This document shows positions 10,573 through 22,550 of a DNA stretch of 64,000 nucleotides, piece after piece. The DNA is from Mangifera indica (taxonomy: Eukaryota; Streptophyta; Magnoliopsida; Sapindales; Anacardiaceae): NCBI RefSeq assembly GCF_011075055.1, contig NC_058148.1, forward strand, positions 13,633,969 through 13,697,968. The letters are read 5' to 3'. The notes under the pieces are model-generated. The model saw nothing but the letters and a program-made list of their open reading frames with translations, was not told the DNA's origin and did no database searches. Positions within the stretch are counted from its first letter, which is position 1; every line of letters begins with the position of its first letter. The position numbers and the translations under genes were made by a program.

Positions 10573-10750
10573 GTATTGTTATGTATACACAATTTTAAGA
10601 ACACAATTGACGGGGTTGTGTGTGTATAATGTGTTGTCGTATGATTGAGTGTTATTTTATCTTTAATTCAAAATTAATTAATTACATAATAACAAATTAT
10701 CTATATACCTAATTATATACTCAAAATTATATACACATAATTTTATTAAA
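10573..10750. mobile_element. Small palindromic MITE (ATACACA-N-TGTGTAT type)
   Basis: Imperfect inverted repeat. The left end ATGTATACACAATTTT mirrors the right end AAAATTATATACACATAAT, and inner words such as TTTATCTTTAATTC also pair with the facing arm. It has no coding capacity and is of the same type as the elements near 10775, 60890 and 61351. Confidence 0.55.
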
Positions 10751-10774
10751 TAAAAAATATTTAACTTTCAATCA

Positions 10775-10939
10775 ATAAAACTATGCATACCTACTTTGAG
10801 TACATAAATAGGTACACACTTGATATATGTTATTATGTGATTGAATGATTTTAAATATAAGAAAAAATAATAATCAATCATTTAATGACACATATAAATA
10901 TATATATTTATTTATTTAAAATAAATACGCATAGTATTA
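10775..10939. mobile_element. Small palindromic MITE, second adjacent copy
   Basis: Starts AATAAAACTATGCATACCTA and ends AAATACGCATAGTATTA, with ATTATGTGATTGAATGATTT facing AATCAATCATTTAATGACAC. It is a foldback element of about 165 bp next to the one at 10573. Confidence 0.55.
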
Positions 10940-12051
10940 CTCAACTTTTAATATATATTAAACTTGGTTAGAAATTATAATATGAATAACTTGCATATTA
11001 CAAAAGATAATTTTATTTGAAGAATTTTATTTACGATAATCGAATATAAAGATTTTGAATTTTGAATTTTTAATGTTAGCTTAAAATTAGTTCGAGTTTA
11101 GCCCCCATAACTCAAGCATGATGATATCTTAGAATCATAGCTTAAGCTTAAGTCATGTTTACTTGTTTGAGGTTTGATTGAGCGAAATTAACAATTAAAT
11201 TCGAACTAACTTGACCCAAATATTTAACTCTACTAATTTCACATTATTTATGTAACATTAGTTCACATAGATCTAGACATTTTCATAGTATTATTAGTGG
11301 TGGTTGATAGAAAATTTGAAAAATGAAATTAATAAACTAATTTATACACTAAGATTGATTTCAGCCATATTTTGCTTTAATAACTTTAATATTGACTCTT
11401 TTTTTTTTTTTTTGGGTTAACTTTAATAGGAAAAATTATAAAAATAATTGATTGAACACATTTGAAAATCATTTCATAAATAAGTTCGAGAAAAATGGTT
11501 ATTTGTCCAAAGTAAAATAATGAAAGCATTCGATTAGTATAATTTCCTTCTTTAGTAAAAAATCTAAATTAATTAATTTAAAATTCAATAATAAAATGTT
11601 ATAATAAAATGAAATTCTAAATTATTTTCTAAAAAATGATGATGAAAGCCTTTGTGTTCATCTTACTTAAATCCTTTTCTCATTTTCTTCTTTGTTTTAA
11701 ATCACTTTCTTCTCTTTTATTTTTTTCATCATTTTCTTCACTGTTTTCTTATTTCTCATTTTTAATCACTTTATTTTATTATCATATTGTTACAAGTTTT
11801 CTTACTCAAGAACCCTAAAACAATTTTCATAAAAAAAGCCCTTGTAAAACAAAATTCCAATTTTATTAAACAATCTTAATCTACTTCTTTCATAATCTAA
11901 TTTTATTAAATAATTTAAAAAACAAATACATCTAACTTTTAGAACTCAAAATCAGCTTTTAAAAGCCAAAATGCCCTAATGTTAAACATAAACTCTAATT
12001 TCTTCTAATTTTTGGCAAAGTCCCTTGGCGAAGATGACATCGATCATCCAT

Positions 12052-12366
12052 TCAGCTGCAATCAGCAATGGAGCTGCAGCCACGGTTGTAAGGATTCTTA
12101 GCGCCAGTCTCACAATTGTAATAAGATGTACCACGATTGCTGCACGGAACAGTATCTGCACTTAGGGCTGCATAGCTGATAATCGCAGCACCTTCAAGCT
12201 GTCGACGCCCACTGCTTGACTTCATCATCATATTCTTCCCACCATGCATTTCCTCTTCAACGCCAAGGTCGGTGAGACGACCCCAGTTGGCCCCGTCGAA
12301 GGCGGTCGACTGGACTACCATCACCACCGCCGAAACAAGGAAGATCAACAAGAGCTTAGAATCCAT
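12052..12366 (-). CDS. RALF-type secreted peptide precursor, copy 5 (canonical)
   Basis: 104-residue single-exon precursor and the most orthodox member of the cluster. MDSKLLLIFLVSAVVMVVQ forms a signal peptide, the propeptide is acidic, GRRQLEG is an RRxL site, IISYAAL matches the YISY receptor motif, and all four cysteines are present (VPC, YYNC, NPYNRGC, ADC). The protein ends one residue after the last cysteine, so the basic C-terminal tail common in RALFs is missing. By established knowledge such peptides are processed by site-1 protease and act in the apoplast on CrRLK1L receptors. Map position next to SMG7-like suggests correspondence to the pollen RALF4/19 genes; that role is inference. 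Confidence 0.88.
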   Translation of the reverse strand: MDSKLLLIFLVSAVVMVVQSTAFDGANWGRLTDLGVEEEMHGGKNMMMKSSSGRRQLEGAAIISYAALSADTVPCSNRGTSYYNCETGAKNPYNRGCSSIADCS

Positions 12367-12439
12367 GATAATTTTTTACAACTTCAAAGTTATTTAAAAA
12401 AAAAAAAAACTAATCTCCTCTTCTTGATATAAGGCTGGT

Positions 12440-12530
12440 GGATCTCGAATTTTTCGTATATGGTTGTTAATATTTGATTTAACATAATTATAGGGCGTCC
12501 GTTTCTTCCTCTTGACTCCTTTTTATTTAT
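12440..12530 (-). promoter_or_regulatory. RALF-cluster promoter block, copy 5
   Basis: About 75 bp upstream of the copy 5 ATG. It shares ATATGGTTGTTAATATTTGA, TTTAACATAATTATAGGGCG, CCGTTTCTTCCTCTTGACTC with the other blocks. The GAATTAGAAAAT part is deleted here. Confidence 0.65.
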
Positions 12531-15500
12531 TAATTAGTTCTTGGCAAGCTTTTAAAGATTTTGTCACACGTATTTATTTATATGATTTAAAAATATTTAG
12601 GTTTGTGCAATACTTAAATTAAATTAAATTTATTATTGATAATTTCCCTTAAATGTTCAACACCCACCCAGAATTGACCGAGTCCATAACGAAGGTGGCA
12701 TGCATGAAGGGGCCCCTTCCCCTAAATTAATGAGGTAGACCCCAGGAGTTCTTAAATAACTCCAACCAAAAAAAGTTGACTTTTATTTCATAGAGAGTGA
12801 TTACCATTTTCTCACCCAAATTTTAGCCTTAAAACATTTTACTACCCATAAAATACATGTGTTATTCCATTTCATCTAAACCCTATCTCTATCTAAGAGA
12901 AGAATTGTAACACGATGTCAAGACATTAAATTATCAAAATACCTTTGGACTTTTTGACTTTTGAAACTATTATATCATCTTAAATTAACAAATTTTTAAT
13001 TTTTTTTTAGAGAAATTAATAAATTTTATAAAAGACAAAGGTGATACAATAAATTTGTCATTAACACCATATTTTTCCCCTTTCATTTTCACGCACTTTG
13101 TTATTGGAGATAATTTTGGTTGATTTGAGTTTGACTTGTTGACAGTTTTGTTAGTTTGGACTTGGATGGATGATGGGTTTGGTAGGTTTGAGTGTGGATA
13201 ATTGACGATTGCGATGGTTTAGATTTTTAAAATTAAATTATAGGAATTAAATTATAAATTTTTAAACTTATAAAATGGGTTAAACTATCTCATGTATAAC
13301 TGATGTATTTGAGTTTAAATGAGTGATGGTTGGTAATAATTAGGGTTTCCAAATTTAAATTATAAGATCTGATTTGTATTTTTTTAAATTTGTAAAATTC
13401 CAAACTATTATGTTATCGTATATGATAGGATTGGGCTTAAGCAAGTGATGGTTTTGATGGTATGAGTTAGGTGAATAACAGTTTGAATGACTTTAAATTT
13501 AGATTATAGACGATTATGGTAGTTAAAATTTTCAAATTTAATTTATATGGACTGAATTTATAGTTTTCAAATTTATAATTTTTTTGCAAAATATTTTGAG
13601 GATGAAATTACTATTTTCCTCTTTTAATAATGATTTTTGACGAAATTAAAATTTGATTTGACAAAAAAGGGTTTATGCATCTTATGTATGAAAAAGTGTG
13701 GCCAAATCATGGGCAGGAAAACGTGAATCACCATTGCCCATGGACCATGTGCACTGTGCAGCAGGCAATGATGTGATGCTTCGTAGTTAAAATAACTTGT
13801 AGTGTATCATTTTCAATCGGTGCATCGATTGGCCTTCTTTGAGGGGGCCAGCAGTCGTGCGGTGCGGTTCACGACATGCACCGTTCAGCGCTCCCACTCT
13901 CTCTCTCTCTCTCTCTCTTTTCCGCATCAAACGCCATCACTGTCTCGCTCATTTGTCTATTAATTATTTACATTTTTAAATCAAATTAAAACTTACCCTT
14001 TTATTCTTAAATTATTTATAAATATTTGTTTTACTTAAATTTAAATATGTTTTATTAAAAAAAAGATAATATTAATATTAAGAAACCATAATAGGCATCT
14101 TTTATACTATTAAACATATTAATGATGATCATAATACCCAAATAATAATTTTACTGATTAATTATAGATATAAAAATAAATACTTAAAATTAGATACATA
14201 TAATTTTCTTATAAAATTATAGTTAATCGAATAAATAATATTAGGAGAAGCTATAAATTTAAACTTGGGGAATTCAAAAAGTTTTATTTATTTATTTATG
14301 ACAAATAACTAATAAAACGTCAAAATAATATAAATAAGTCTAATTCTAAAAAGAAGTTAATTTAGTTTCTAATTTCGACTCAACTTTTGAATATATATTT
14401 TAGAATAAAAAAATAGAAATAAAAAGAAGTAAGGGAAGATTTCTATTCATTAATATTTTGAATCGATGAATTTATTTATTGAATTTAAAAAAAAGAGTTT
14501 GATAATTCTTTTGAAATTAAAAAAAAAAAAAAAAACAAAAACCAAATCAAAAGTTTCAACCCTTTTTTCTTTTTTATTGAGTTATTAAAAGGTTTGGTCT
14601 TTTTTTATTTTTAATTTTGGTTGAAGTGATTAAATCTATTTATTATATATAAGTTGAAGAACTAACCCATATCATATGTAGAATGTAACACTTTCAACAA
14701 AATTTATTTGTGTTTATGCATATTTATTCACTTTACAAGCACATTATTTTTGCTAGACCATCCAACCACCCACAAAACCACCTACTTCAATCTCTACATG
14801 TGGGAATATGAGGCTAAGTCCTTGCTATTTAAGCAGGAAAACACCCTACACCAGCCAAACCCCCTCTACAATAAACTATTCACAAAACTTCACCAATGTT
14901 TCAAAATCTAAATCAAATTGACCAAAAATTGGTATCAAATTCGATTTGAAGTAACACTAAAATGAAATTTGTTAAAATATATTAGACCTATAAGTGTAAA
15001 GATTAAAACTTATATTACATAAAATTAATTAGTTTGTGTTAAAATTTAATTTAACACACTTATATACTGTTAATTTTACTCACTTTTTATTAGATGTGAG
15101 ATTCTTTTCTTTTAATCTTCAATATCCTCTCTCAAATGTAATCATCATAGGGTATTAAGCTCGTTGTTTAACTTATCCTATTTAGATAGGTATGTTATCA
15201 CTTGTATCTATAAATATTTTAAACTGTTAAATTCATTGTCTGACTTACTTATATTATATAAAATTAATTAATTTATGTTAAAATTTAATTAATAATATTT
15301 ATATATCACTTATTTTTATTTTTTTTTTTTGATAAAAGTTAGACTTCTTCTTTTAGATTTATTATATTAAAATTTAGGGTTGAATTAAGTAAATCATGTC
15401 ACAACATAATTCAATCATCCGATCATTTTGTTTCCATTGTCATGATGATATGATAGGATTATCATGAACTAAGCTATGATTAGACTGATTTGACCTGCAC

Positions 15501-15790
15501 AATGAATCACATTTAATTCGAGTTTAAAAACATTGAACCTCATCTGTAACGAAGAACATAATAATATAATAATTCAGGTTTATGACTGAAAACAGTAAGA
15601 GTGAGGAAAAAAGGATGCTTTGCTTAGCTTGGCTTAAATGGTAAGAGATTCTACTCACTGAAGTCTTATGGAAAAAACACAAGATCATTTGCTTTAATTT
15701 ATTCCCCTCTTCATTAATCAAATTAAAAACACAGAAAAAACAAAAATTTTGGTTGGATAGTTTTTGATCTTCAGTCCCACAATCGAGCAC
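12531..15790. other. intergenic, AT-rich, no gene seen
   Basis: No supported coding region. About 13100-13580 holds three strongly diverged tandem units of roughly 130 bp (each with a GAGTGATGGT/GATGGTT word, then ATTTAAATTATA and a TTTGTAAAAT-like word). A (CT)n microsatellite lies at about 13896-13918, next to a short GC-rich patch (13855-13895). Two copies of an AT-rich unit (AAAATTAATTA.TTT.TGTTAAAATTTAATT) lie near 15020 and 15260, possibly remnants of one element. Confidence 0.45.
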
Positions 15791-15794
15791 AGTA

Positions 15795-15800
15795 CACGTG
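15795..15800. promoter_or_regulatory. G-box CACGTG upstream of the SMG7-like gene
   Basis: A perfect CACGTG palindrome just before the pyrimidine-rich region that probably begins the SMG7-like transcript. G-boxes bind bZIP and bHLH factors; function here is inferred only from position. Confidence 0.35.
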
Positions 15801-17070
15801 TCTGCGTACTTCTTATAGCTTCTTTCTTCCCTTCTCCCTTATTTTTGTGCTTTTCTTTGGCTAGTTTTCTTTCAGCCTGCTTCAAACACTCGCTGTAGGT
15901 TGCTGACTTTGTTCCTTTTGTTTCTGTGTTTTTTTTTAAGGTGGTATTTTTGTTTAATTTTCTTGTACAATTGTTTTTTTTCCTTTTCTGTTATTTCTGG
16001 GGACCGTAGATTCTGCCTTTGTTGCTCAATTCGACATGTTATTTCCCTTCTTTGAGTGTTGCTATTGGTTGAAAAGGGTGTTTTTTATTTGTTAACTTAT
16101 AACTTTTATGTGGTGATGTTCATGTTTTAATTTAACTTCCTGACTTTTACTTCAGGTAGGTTTCATCATTATTTTTTTTTTTCTAGCTAAATTGTTTATA
16201 TGTTTGTTTCATTGCTTTTTCTTTGCTGGTTTCTATCTGGGTGTGGAACATATGTTTTTATGTATATTTAATTTTGATTACTGGAAGTCAAACTGCTTCA
16301 TTTCTGGTTGTTGTTTGTTTCAAGTTTTTACTGTTTACATTCTTTAGTTATCGTCTTCCTGGATCATCTTATGCTACATAAAAGTTGAATTCTCTCAGGG
16401 TTATACTTATTTTGCGGGATAATATCCTATAATTCAGTTCATATTGGTTACTGACTTTGGGGTTTATGTGATTTTGTTTGTTATATTTAACACTGGATCG
16501 ACTCCAAAATTGGGTTTTTTCTGTAATTGGGAAATCTGTAAAATGACTTCCTTTAGGTGCTTCCAATTCTGAATGTGCTTGACTCCCTCCAGAAAAATAC
16601 AAGTGGTTCTTTTTGTTTCACTAAGAAATTGAGCGAGTCCAATTAGCAATTTTGTTCCTAGTATACATTTATTGTTTTTGGTCACAACTGGGTTTGACAA
16701 CTATCTTTGTAATGTAAGAAAGCTTTCTAGAGGATGGATTATGATCATGAATACCATTTAATGTTAATCAGATCAAAGTCATCACAAATGCTCTGATGTC
16801 ATTTTGTTGTATGGAGTTTGGAAACTTTTTGTTACTTGAATTTTTCTAGTGCATGACTAGAATTGCAATGAAACTGAATTTATAAGCATACATAAAAAGA
16901 AATATCAAATCTAGCACATCTAGTTCTTCAGACTTTTTTAGTTGTCAATTGGTTTGACTCTTTCATTCCTTGGTGGGTTGCATCATCAATTGGCAGGCCA
17001 AGTTTTCTATGAACGTCAACATTCTATGCTGAGAAGGAAGAATAGCCCTGAAGAAGTTTCCTCCTGTATC
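15801..17070 (+). other. Probable 5' UTR and leader intron of the SMG7-like gene
   Basis: T-rich sequence with no sustained reading frame. TTCAG|GTAGGT near 16157 is a good donor, and TTGGCAG near 16999 (before GCCAAGTTTTC) a good acceptor. This fits a non-coding first exon and a leader intron of about 0.84 kb, but the exact boundaries cannot be fixed from sequence alone. Confidence 0.4.
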
Positions 17071-20000
17071 ATGAGCAGTAATTCCCCTGTTTCCCTTAAA
17101 TATCAGAAGGGAAAACCCAATGTACTTGTTGAGGTAAACTTTTCTCTGCTTTTGCTTGTGATTGTTTGATACAAAGATTTATATTGTTTCAGTTAATTCT
17201 TGACTCTAGTAATGTTTCAATTCCAGGTTTCTAATACAGAGAAACAGTTATGGACATTGATCCATTCAAAAGGTTTATTGTGCTCAGATGTTCAACAGTT
17301 ATACCGCAAAGTCTGCTCAAGTTATGAGAAAATTGTTCTGAATGATTACGATCAGGCAGAGCTTCAGGATGTTGAATTTTCTCTCTGGAAGCTTCACTAT
17401 AAGCACATTGATGAATTCCGCAAAAGAATAAAGAAAAGTTCTGGTAATTCAGATAATTCAACACTTGCCGTGTTGCAAAGCAGTGCAAATGAGCAGAAAA
17501 GCAATGGCAATCACATAGAAGGATTCAAATCATTTTTGTCAGAAGCAGTTGAATTTTATCAAAATTTGATAGTAAAAATTAGAAGATGTTATGGGCTTCC
17601 AGAAGAATATTCCTTCTTTGAAAAAGATGGCATCTCTATGACTGCTGAACCAAAAAAATTGCAAAAATGCCAATTTTTATGCCATCGCTTTTTAGTTTGT
17701 CTTGGAGATCTTGCCAGGTACAAAGAGCAGTATGAAAAATTTGGTTCAGAGGATCACAACTGGTCAGTTGCTGCTACCTATTACTTGGAAAGTACTATGA
17801 TTTGGCCAGATAGTGGAAACCCCCAAAATCAGGTATTCCATTTCCTTTTTTGGGCTTGGGATCTTTGTTGCTATGGAGAGTTTATAGTAATGATTATACA
17901 ATGCCACTAATTCAGCTTTTATATTTGTAATCATGTTCATCCCTAGTTGGCAGTGTTGGCAACTTATGTTGGTGATGAGTTCCTTGCCTTGTATCACTGC
18001 ATAAGAAGTTTAGCTGTTAAAGAACCTTTTCCTGATGCTCATGATAATCTCATTTTACTGTTTGAAAGGGTAATCTTTGATATTTTTTCCTGTTTCTATT
18101 TAATAGATTTTATCGTTCTTCATATTGATTTCTATTGTCAGTCGTTGGCAGTTCTCAAGTGCTTCTTATGGTATTACAGAATAGGTCATCAGATTTGCAT
18201 TCCCTTTCTCCAGAGGCCTTCTTTGATTTCTTAAAACCATCAGATAGAAGCAGTGGTCAGATTAGATCACAATTGAGTAGTGATGTTTCAAATTGCAATA
18301 TGTTGAAAGCTGAAAATATTTGCTCTGGGGATAAACCTTTGTGGTCACTCATCATCAGAACAGTGAGCTTCTTTTTCATAAAATCCAGGTACTCCTTGAT
18401 GTATACCTTAGGTACTATCAGAATACATCTCAATATTAGATGCTACTGTTTGTAAAATGCACATTTCTCTTTTGCTTTCTTTTTTATGTTTTCTGCTGTT
18501 TTTTGATGTGATGCAGTTTGGAGGACTTCCCCTCTGCTTTTGCATCTATGATAGGAGAGTTGGACTCACTGCTGGAACTAGATGATACAAATCTAGTTGC
18601 TATGTTGACTTCCTATGAGCTGATGGGTTCAGCTAGAACAGGCCCCTTCAGAGCCCTTCAAGTTGTTTCTGTATTTGTGTTTATTTTGCAGAAGGTATTT
18701 AGTGGCAGTGAAATGAAATCGCCGGAAGACAAAAATTATTTACAGGAGCTTGAGTTGACAAGATTTGCATTGACTGTCGCATTCATTTTCATTGGGCGCC
18801 TTGTTGACAGGTGTTTGAAGTCAAATCCATTGGATTCTTGTCCCCTTCTGCCTGGTGTACTTGTATTTCTGGAGTGGTTGGTTGGCATGTTTGATGAAGT
18901 AGAAGCACATGGGATTGACGATAAAGTTCACAGTGCTATGTCTTACTTTTTTGGTGCTTTGGTTGGCTTTCTACAGCAGTTGAATTTTAAGGGTGAAGTG
19001 TCAAATCCTGGAAGGACTGCTCTGTGGGAGGACTATGAGTTGAGGGGCTTTGCGCCATTATCTTGTTCTCATGTGTCATTAGATTTCTCAACTGATTGTG
19101 GATGTGTAGAGACTTTTGAAAGTGGAACTAAATGTCGTGCTGACCGAATAATTCATGCTGCAATGAAGATTGCATACCGAACAAATGGTTCTCAAAGGTG
19201 GATGATCTATGACAAAGCAGAAACAAAATTCTATGCGGCAGGTTCAAATGTAAACTCAGACAGACAAAAGATAGAAGTAGAGTTGACCACTGATCTTAAA
19301 GTGAAAGAGCCTCCACTATCTGTATCTGAGTCCACAGAGGGTTGTGATAAACAAAGCCTTGGGGAAAACTCAAGCAGCTCTTTTGTGGATGACAAATCCG
19401 TTGCCGTGGAAGAGGAAGAAGTCATTGTTTTCAAACCTCTTACAAGATATAATTCTGCACCACTCTATCCTTCTATCTATCAAAAAGAGTCAGAATCTCT
19501 AAAGGACATAGAGGAGCAGAATGTATCTCCTGATGACTGCTTGCGTCGTGCCACATCGCTGCTTATAGCACAAAACCAAAACCAGGGTGATCCTTCAGAG
19601 TTTCATTCTGACATCACTAATTTCAGGCCCAGCAAACCATTTAGGCAGCTGGAGTCCCCTCTTGTAAAGGAAAATGGATCACACTCATTTTTTCAAACCC
19701 CTGTCTCTGCTGGGCCTCCTTCCCTCAGTGCTTGGGTCTTTGATAGAAGAATTGCAGATAATGATACAGAAAAAGGGAGAAGTGGTATAAATAAACCTGG
19801 CTTGAGCCCTATCGACGAAATAGCTTCTATTTCTTTATCTGGTCTTTCCATTAGAGGAAATGAAGAATCTGTCATTTGTTCTAAGCAAGATTATGCAAGT
19901 AGCTATTTCTCATCTCCTTGTTCAGCTCCATTGCCTTCTGCCCCATTGTTGCCTGACAATGTTGCTTGGATTGATTCTGTTCGGCCTAATTTTTCCAACT

Positions 20001-20560
20001 TCAATAATACAGGGACCATCAATAGAACAGGTTCTGATGCTGATGCTTTACAGTTAAGCAACAATCCAACTTGGTGTGCTACTCGTGGTCCACTTGATTA
20101 TGGTTCTGCCATTCCTGGTTTCATGGATGGATACCCTCCATTTCGTGGACTGTCTTCTTCTGAATGGCTTCGTCAGTACAGAGAAAATCACAATCTTGAT
20201 AGGGCCCATAGCCATTCATGGCCCCTTCATTTTTATGCTCCCAGGAACTCTGGCATCGTCCATGGTCAAGATACTTCCTGGTATGATCCTTCTAATCATT
20301 GGCAAGCTCCTTCTGCTTCAAACCAGATGATTTACACTGAGAGCACACCATTGCATCCAGGGTACGCCCAAGTTCATGATCTAGATGAACACAGAAGGGA
20401 TAAGCTGTTTCATGGTTACCAAAGGGCACCTCCTTATGGCTGTGGTGTTGCAACAGACTTGAGAGATGAGCCACAGCCGCTGTTGCAGTATCTGAAAGAG
20501 AATGAATGGTTACTCCATTGGGATCCAACCCTTAGAGGTCCTTCATATACGGGAAACTGA
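17071..20560 (+). CDS. SMG7L: SMG7-like protein (EST1 family, telomerase-activating Est1 type)
   Basis: Five coding exons: 17071-17133, 17227-17832, 17947-18069, 18180-18388, 18517-20560. They join in frame to 1014 residues, and all introns (93-128 bp) are GT-AG. The N-terminal region (about 25-130: EKQLWTLIHSKGLL, SLWKLHYKHIDEFRKRI) is the EST1/SMG7 14-3-3-like TPR domain. Exons 2-4 give the EST1 helical domain, with YYLESTMIWPDSGNPQNQLA and the LLFERNRSS junction. A long Ser-rich, poorly structured C-terminal half ends in a conserved-looking LLQYLKENEWLLHWDP. SMG7 proteins bind phosphorylated UPF1 in nonsense-mediated decay; the plant SMG7-like paralogue is less well defined. The ATG at 17071 is preferred (MSSNSPVSLKYQKGKPN); an in-frame ATG at 17026 would add 15 residues. 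Confidence 0.88.
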
Positions 20561-22399
20561 AATTTCTACACTCGTTGATATGAGCATATTACTGGTATAG
20601 TAAGTCAATTCTAAGAAGTTTACAAGGCTGCATGGATAAACTATCTGAGAATATTTATGTTGTACTTTGATACCTGAAATAGGTGTTAAGTCAAAGAATG
20701 TTTGTAGAGAAAATCTTACTCTCCACGTATCATGTAGATGATTTTGTATAACTTTTATACTCTTACTGTTCAGATTCGATTTTCTTCTTCCTTGTAAGAA
20801 TTGACACTTTGTTCAGCAATTTGAAGAATCATACTTTGCCCTGACTAGATGTTCCAAACTGCTTCTGGAAATGCCATTTGAAAGTTAACTGTTCAGAATC
20901 TCAAAACATAAACTTCCGTTGCCAAGCATTTTTTTGCCCCTATAATATCTATGAGGAAATTTTGTGAAACAAAAACTGTCTCTGATAGAGAAGAGATCCC
21001 ATCTTTTCTTAATTTTTTTCACTACCCCCAACTTATTGTGTGTCGTAAATATTTATGAAAATTATATTTGAAAATTTCCGTCATCTTAATAATTAGTCTG
21101 GACTCATAACAATAGTGCATGACTAGATTCAGAACCCTAAGTAAGAAGACTGTGTCCCTTTAGTGCTTTTTATAAACGGACCCAGATTGTCCTTCATAGC
21201 AATAAGGGATTTGACAAACAGATGTGCCCTCTGTCTGAGTCTCGCCACAAAAATACTGTGATCTGATGCTCCATGAACATGTGCTTGGCTTTATAGTCCA
21301 TTTATTTCTTATATGCTAGTTGCTTTGTTATTACTTAGAATTATGTTAATTCTTTCTGTCAAACAAGCTTTGTTTCAAGCAAATTTCAACATAAAAAAAA
21401 TTGCGTTTCTTTTTGTATATCAGTAGTTATATAGGCTGTTATCAAAACCTTTTCTATGTTTTTCTGTCTCGTGTAGTCAACTTTAAGCACTGCAACTTCT
21501 GCTATCATGTAGTTAGAGAAGAAAAATACCAACTTTAACACCTCATGAAAGTTGTTATTAGCTGTATATAAATTCCAGATTTATAATTTTCTGTGCTCCT
21601 TTACTCCCTCTTGCTTTTTAATGATTTTTCCCCGGTGTTTCTGTTTCCTTCTGATCAAGAGTACAAACCTGCATACATCCTTTGTGTTTCTAGCCTTCAA
21701 AACTGCTTCTCCCATTAGTCTGTTTTTAATTTCTTTATGCATACTGTGTCCCTGTGGCCGTACACTTCTTACTGGTATATGCTATTAGCTCAAACTGTGT
21801 TCCGAGGAATAGATTCTGTTGCTTATTCTTTATAGGTAGGACCAAATGGCTGATATTAAAATAGAAATGTATCTTTGGCTGCCTTTTGTTTACATGGGGT
21901 TTCACTGTTCTTGGCATGGTATTTTTGCTATTTGTTTGATTGCAGTCCTGTAATGTTTTGTTAAATGTTTCTGTTATGCCCGTGGGCAAAGAAAAATATA
22001 TGGAAGGCTACTTGGTTCATATATCATTTCAGCAACCAGCGTTGACATAATAACTTAAGGATGCATTTTTATTCTTGAAAAATTTAGGCTGAAGGCTTCC
22101 CAAGGCACTGATTGAATTTTCTTCCAGGTTTCTTGGGAAGACTGGTCTGGTTTCAGTTGAGCACCAAATAATAATCAGAGAAACAAAAAGAGTGAATAGT
22201 TTTGTTTTAATATTCCTGTCACATTAAAAGTAAATACATCATTAACATAAAGATACTTGCAAGAGATCACTCACCATTATTTAAATCAAAGATAGATACA
22301 GATTTGTGATGCATTCATCTTGAAAGAAACAAGAAGAAAAGATTGCAGTTCATCCATACGTTTGATGGGAATCATGTTGGGCTGCAGCAATTGCCACCA
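20561..22399. other. 3' UTR of SMG7-like and intergenic sequence
   Basis: The first 250-300 bp probably hold the 3' UTR of the SMG7-like gene. The rest is T-rich and resembles transcribed non-coding or intron-like DNA. No frame here has coding character. Confidence 0.4.
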
Positions 22400-22498
22400 T
22401 CATCCTTTCTTTTCTTCCTTCTTGTGTTTGTGTTTGTCTTCTTTGCCCTTGAAGAAGAAGAAACATGAGCAGCAGGGCAGTTGAAGAAGGAACTTCAT
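22400..22498 (-). CDS. Possible small peptide gene, 32 residues, Cys cluster plus Lys-rich tail
   Basis: Short frame beginning MKFLLQLPCCSCFFFFKG and continuing in a run of Lys, His and Glu to a TGA. A clean TATA box (CTATATAAAC) lies 43 bp upstream, so a transcript start 10-20 bp before the ATG is expected. The layout (short hydrophobic N-terminus, CCxC cluster that could be S-acylated, polybasic tail) suggests a small membrane-attached peptide. I recognise no family. Coding status rests on the promoter and composition only; the locus could equally be a non-coding transcript. Confidence 0.35.
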   Translation of the reverse strand: MKFLLQLPCCSCFFFFKGKEDKHKHKKEEKKG

Positions 22499-22540
22499 AT
22501 CCTTGTCTAGCTGCTGATCTCCATTGTTTGCAAAACAAAC

Positions 22541-22550
22541 GTTTATATAG
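22541..22550 (-). promoter_or_regulatory. TATA box CTATATAAAC
   Basis: Perfect plant TATA consensus on the minus strand, 43 bp upstream of the small frame at 22400-22498. There is no other gene start nearby that it could serve. Confidence 0.5.

Noticed and set aside
11636..11818. 60-codon Phe/Ser-rich frame
   Set aside because: T-rich low-complexity DNA; no promoter, splice or family support.
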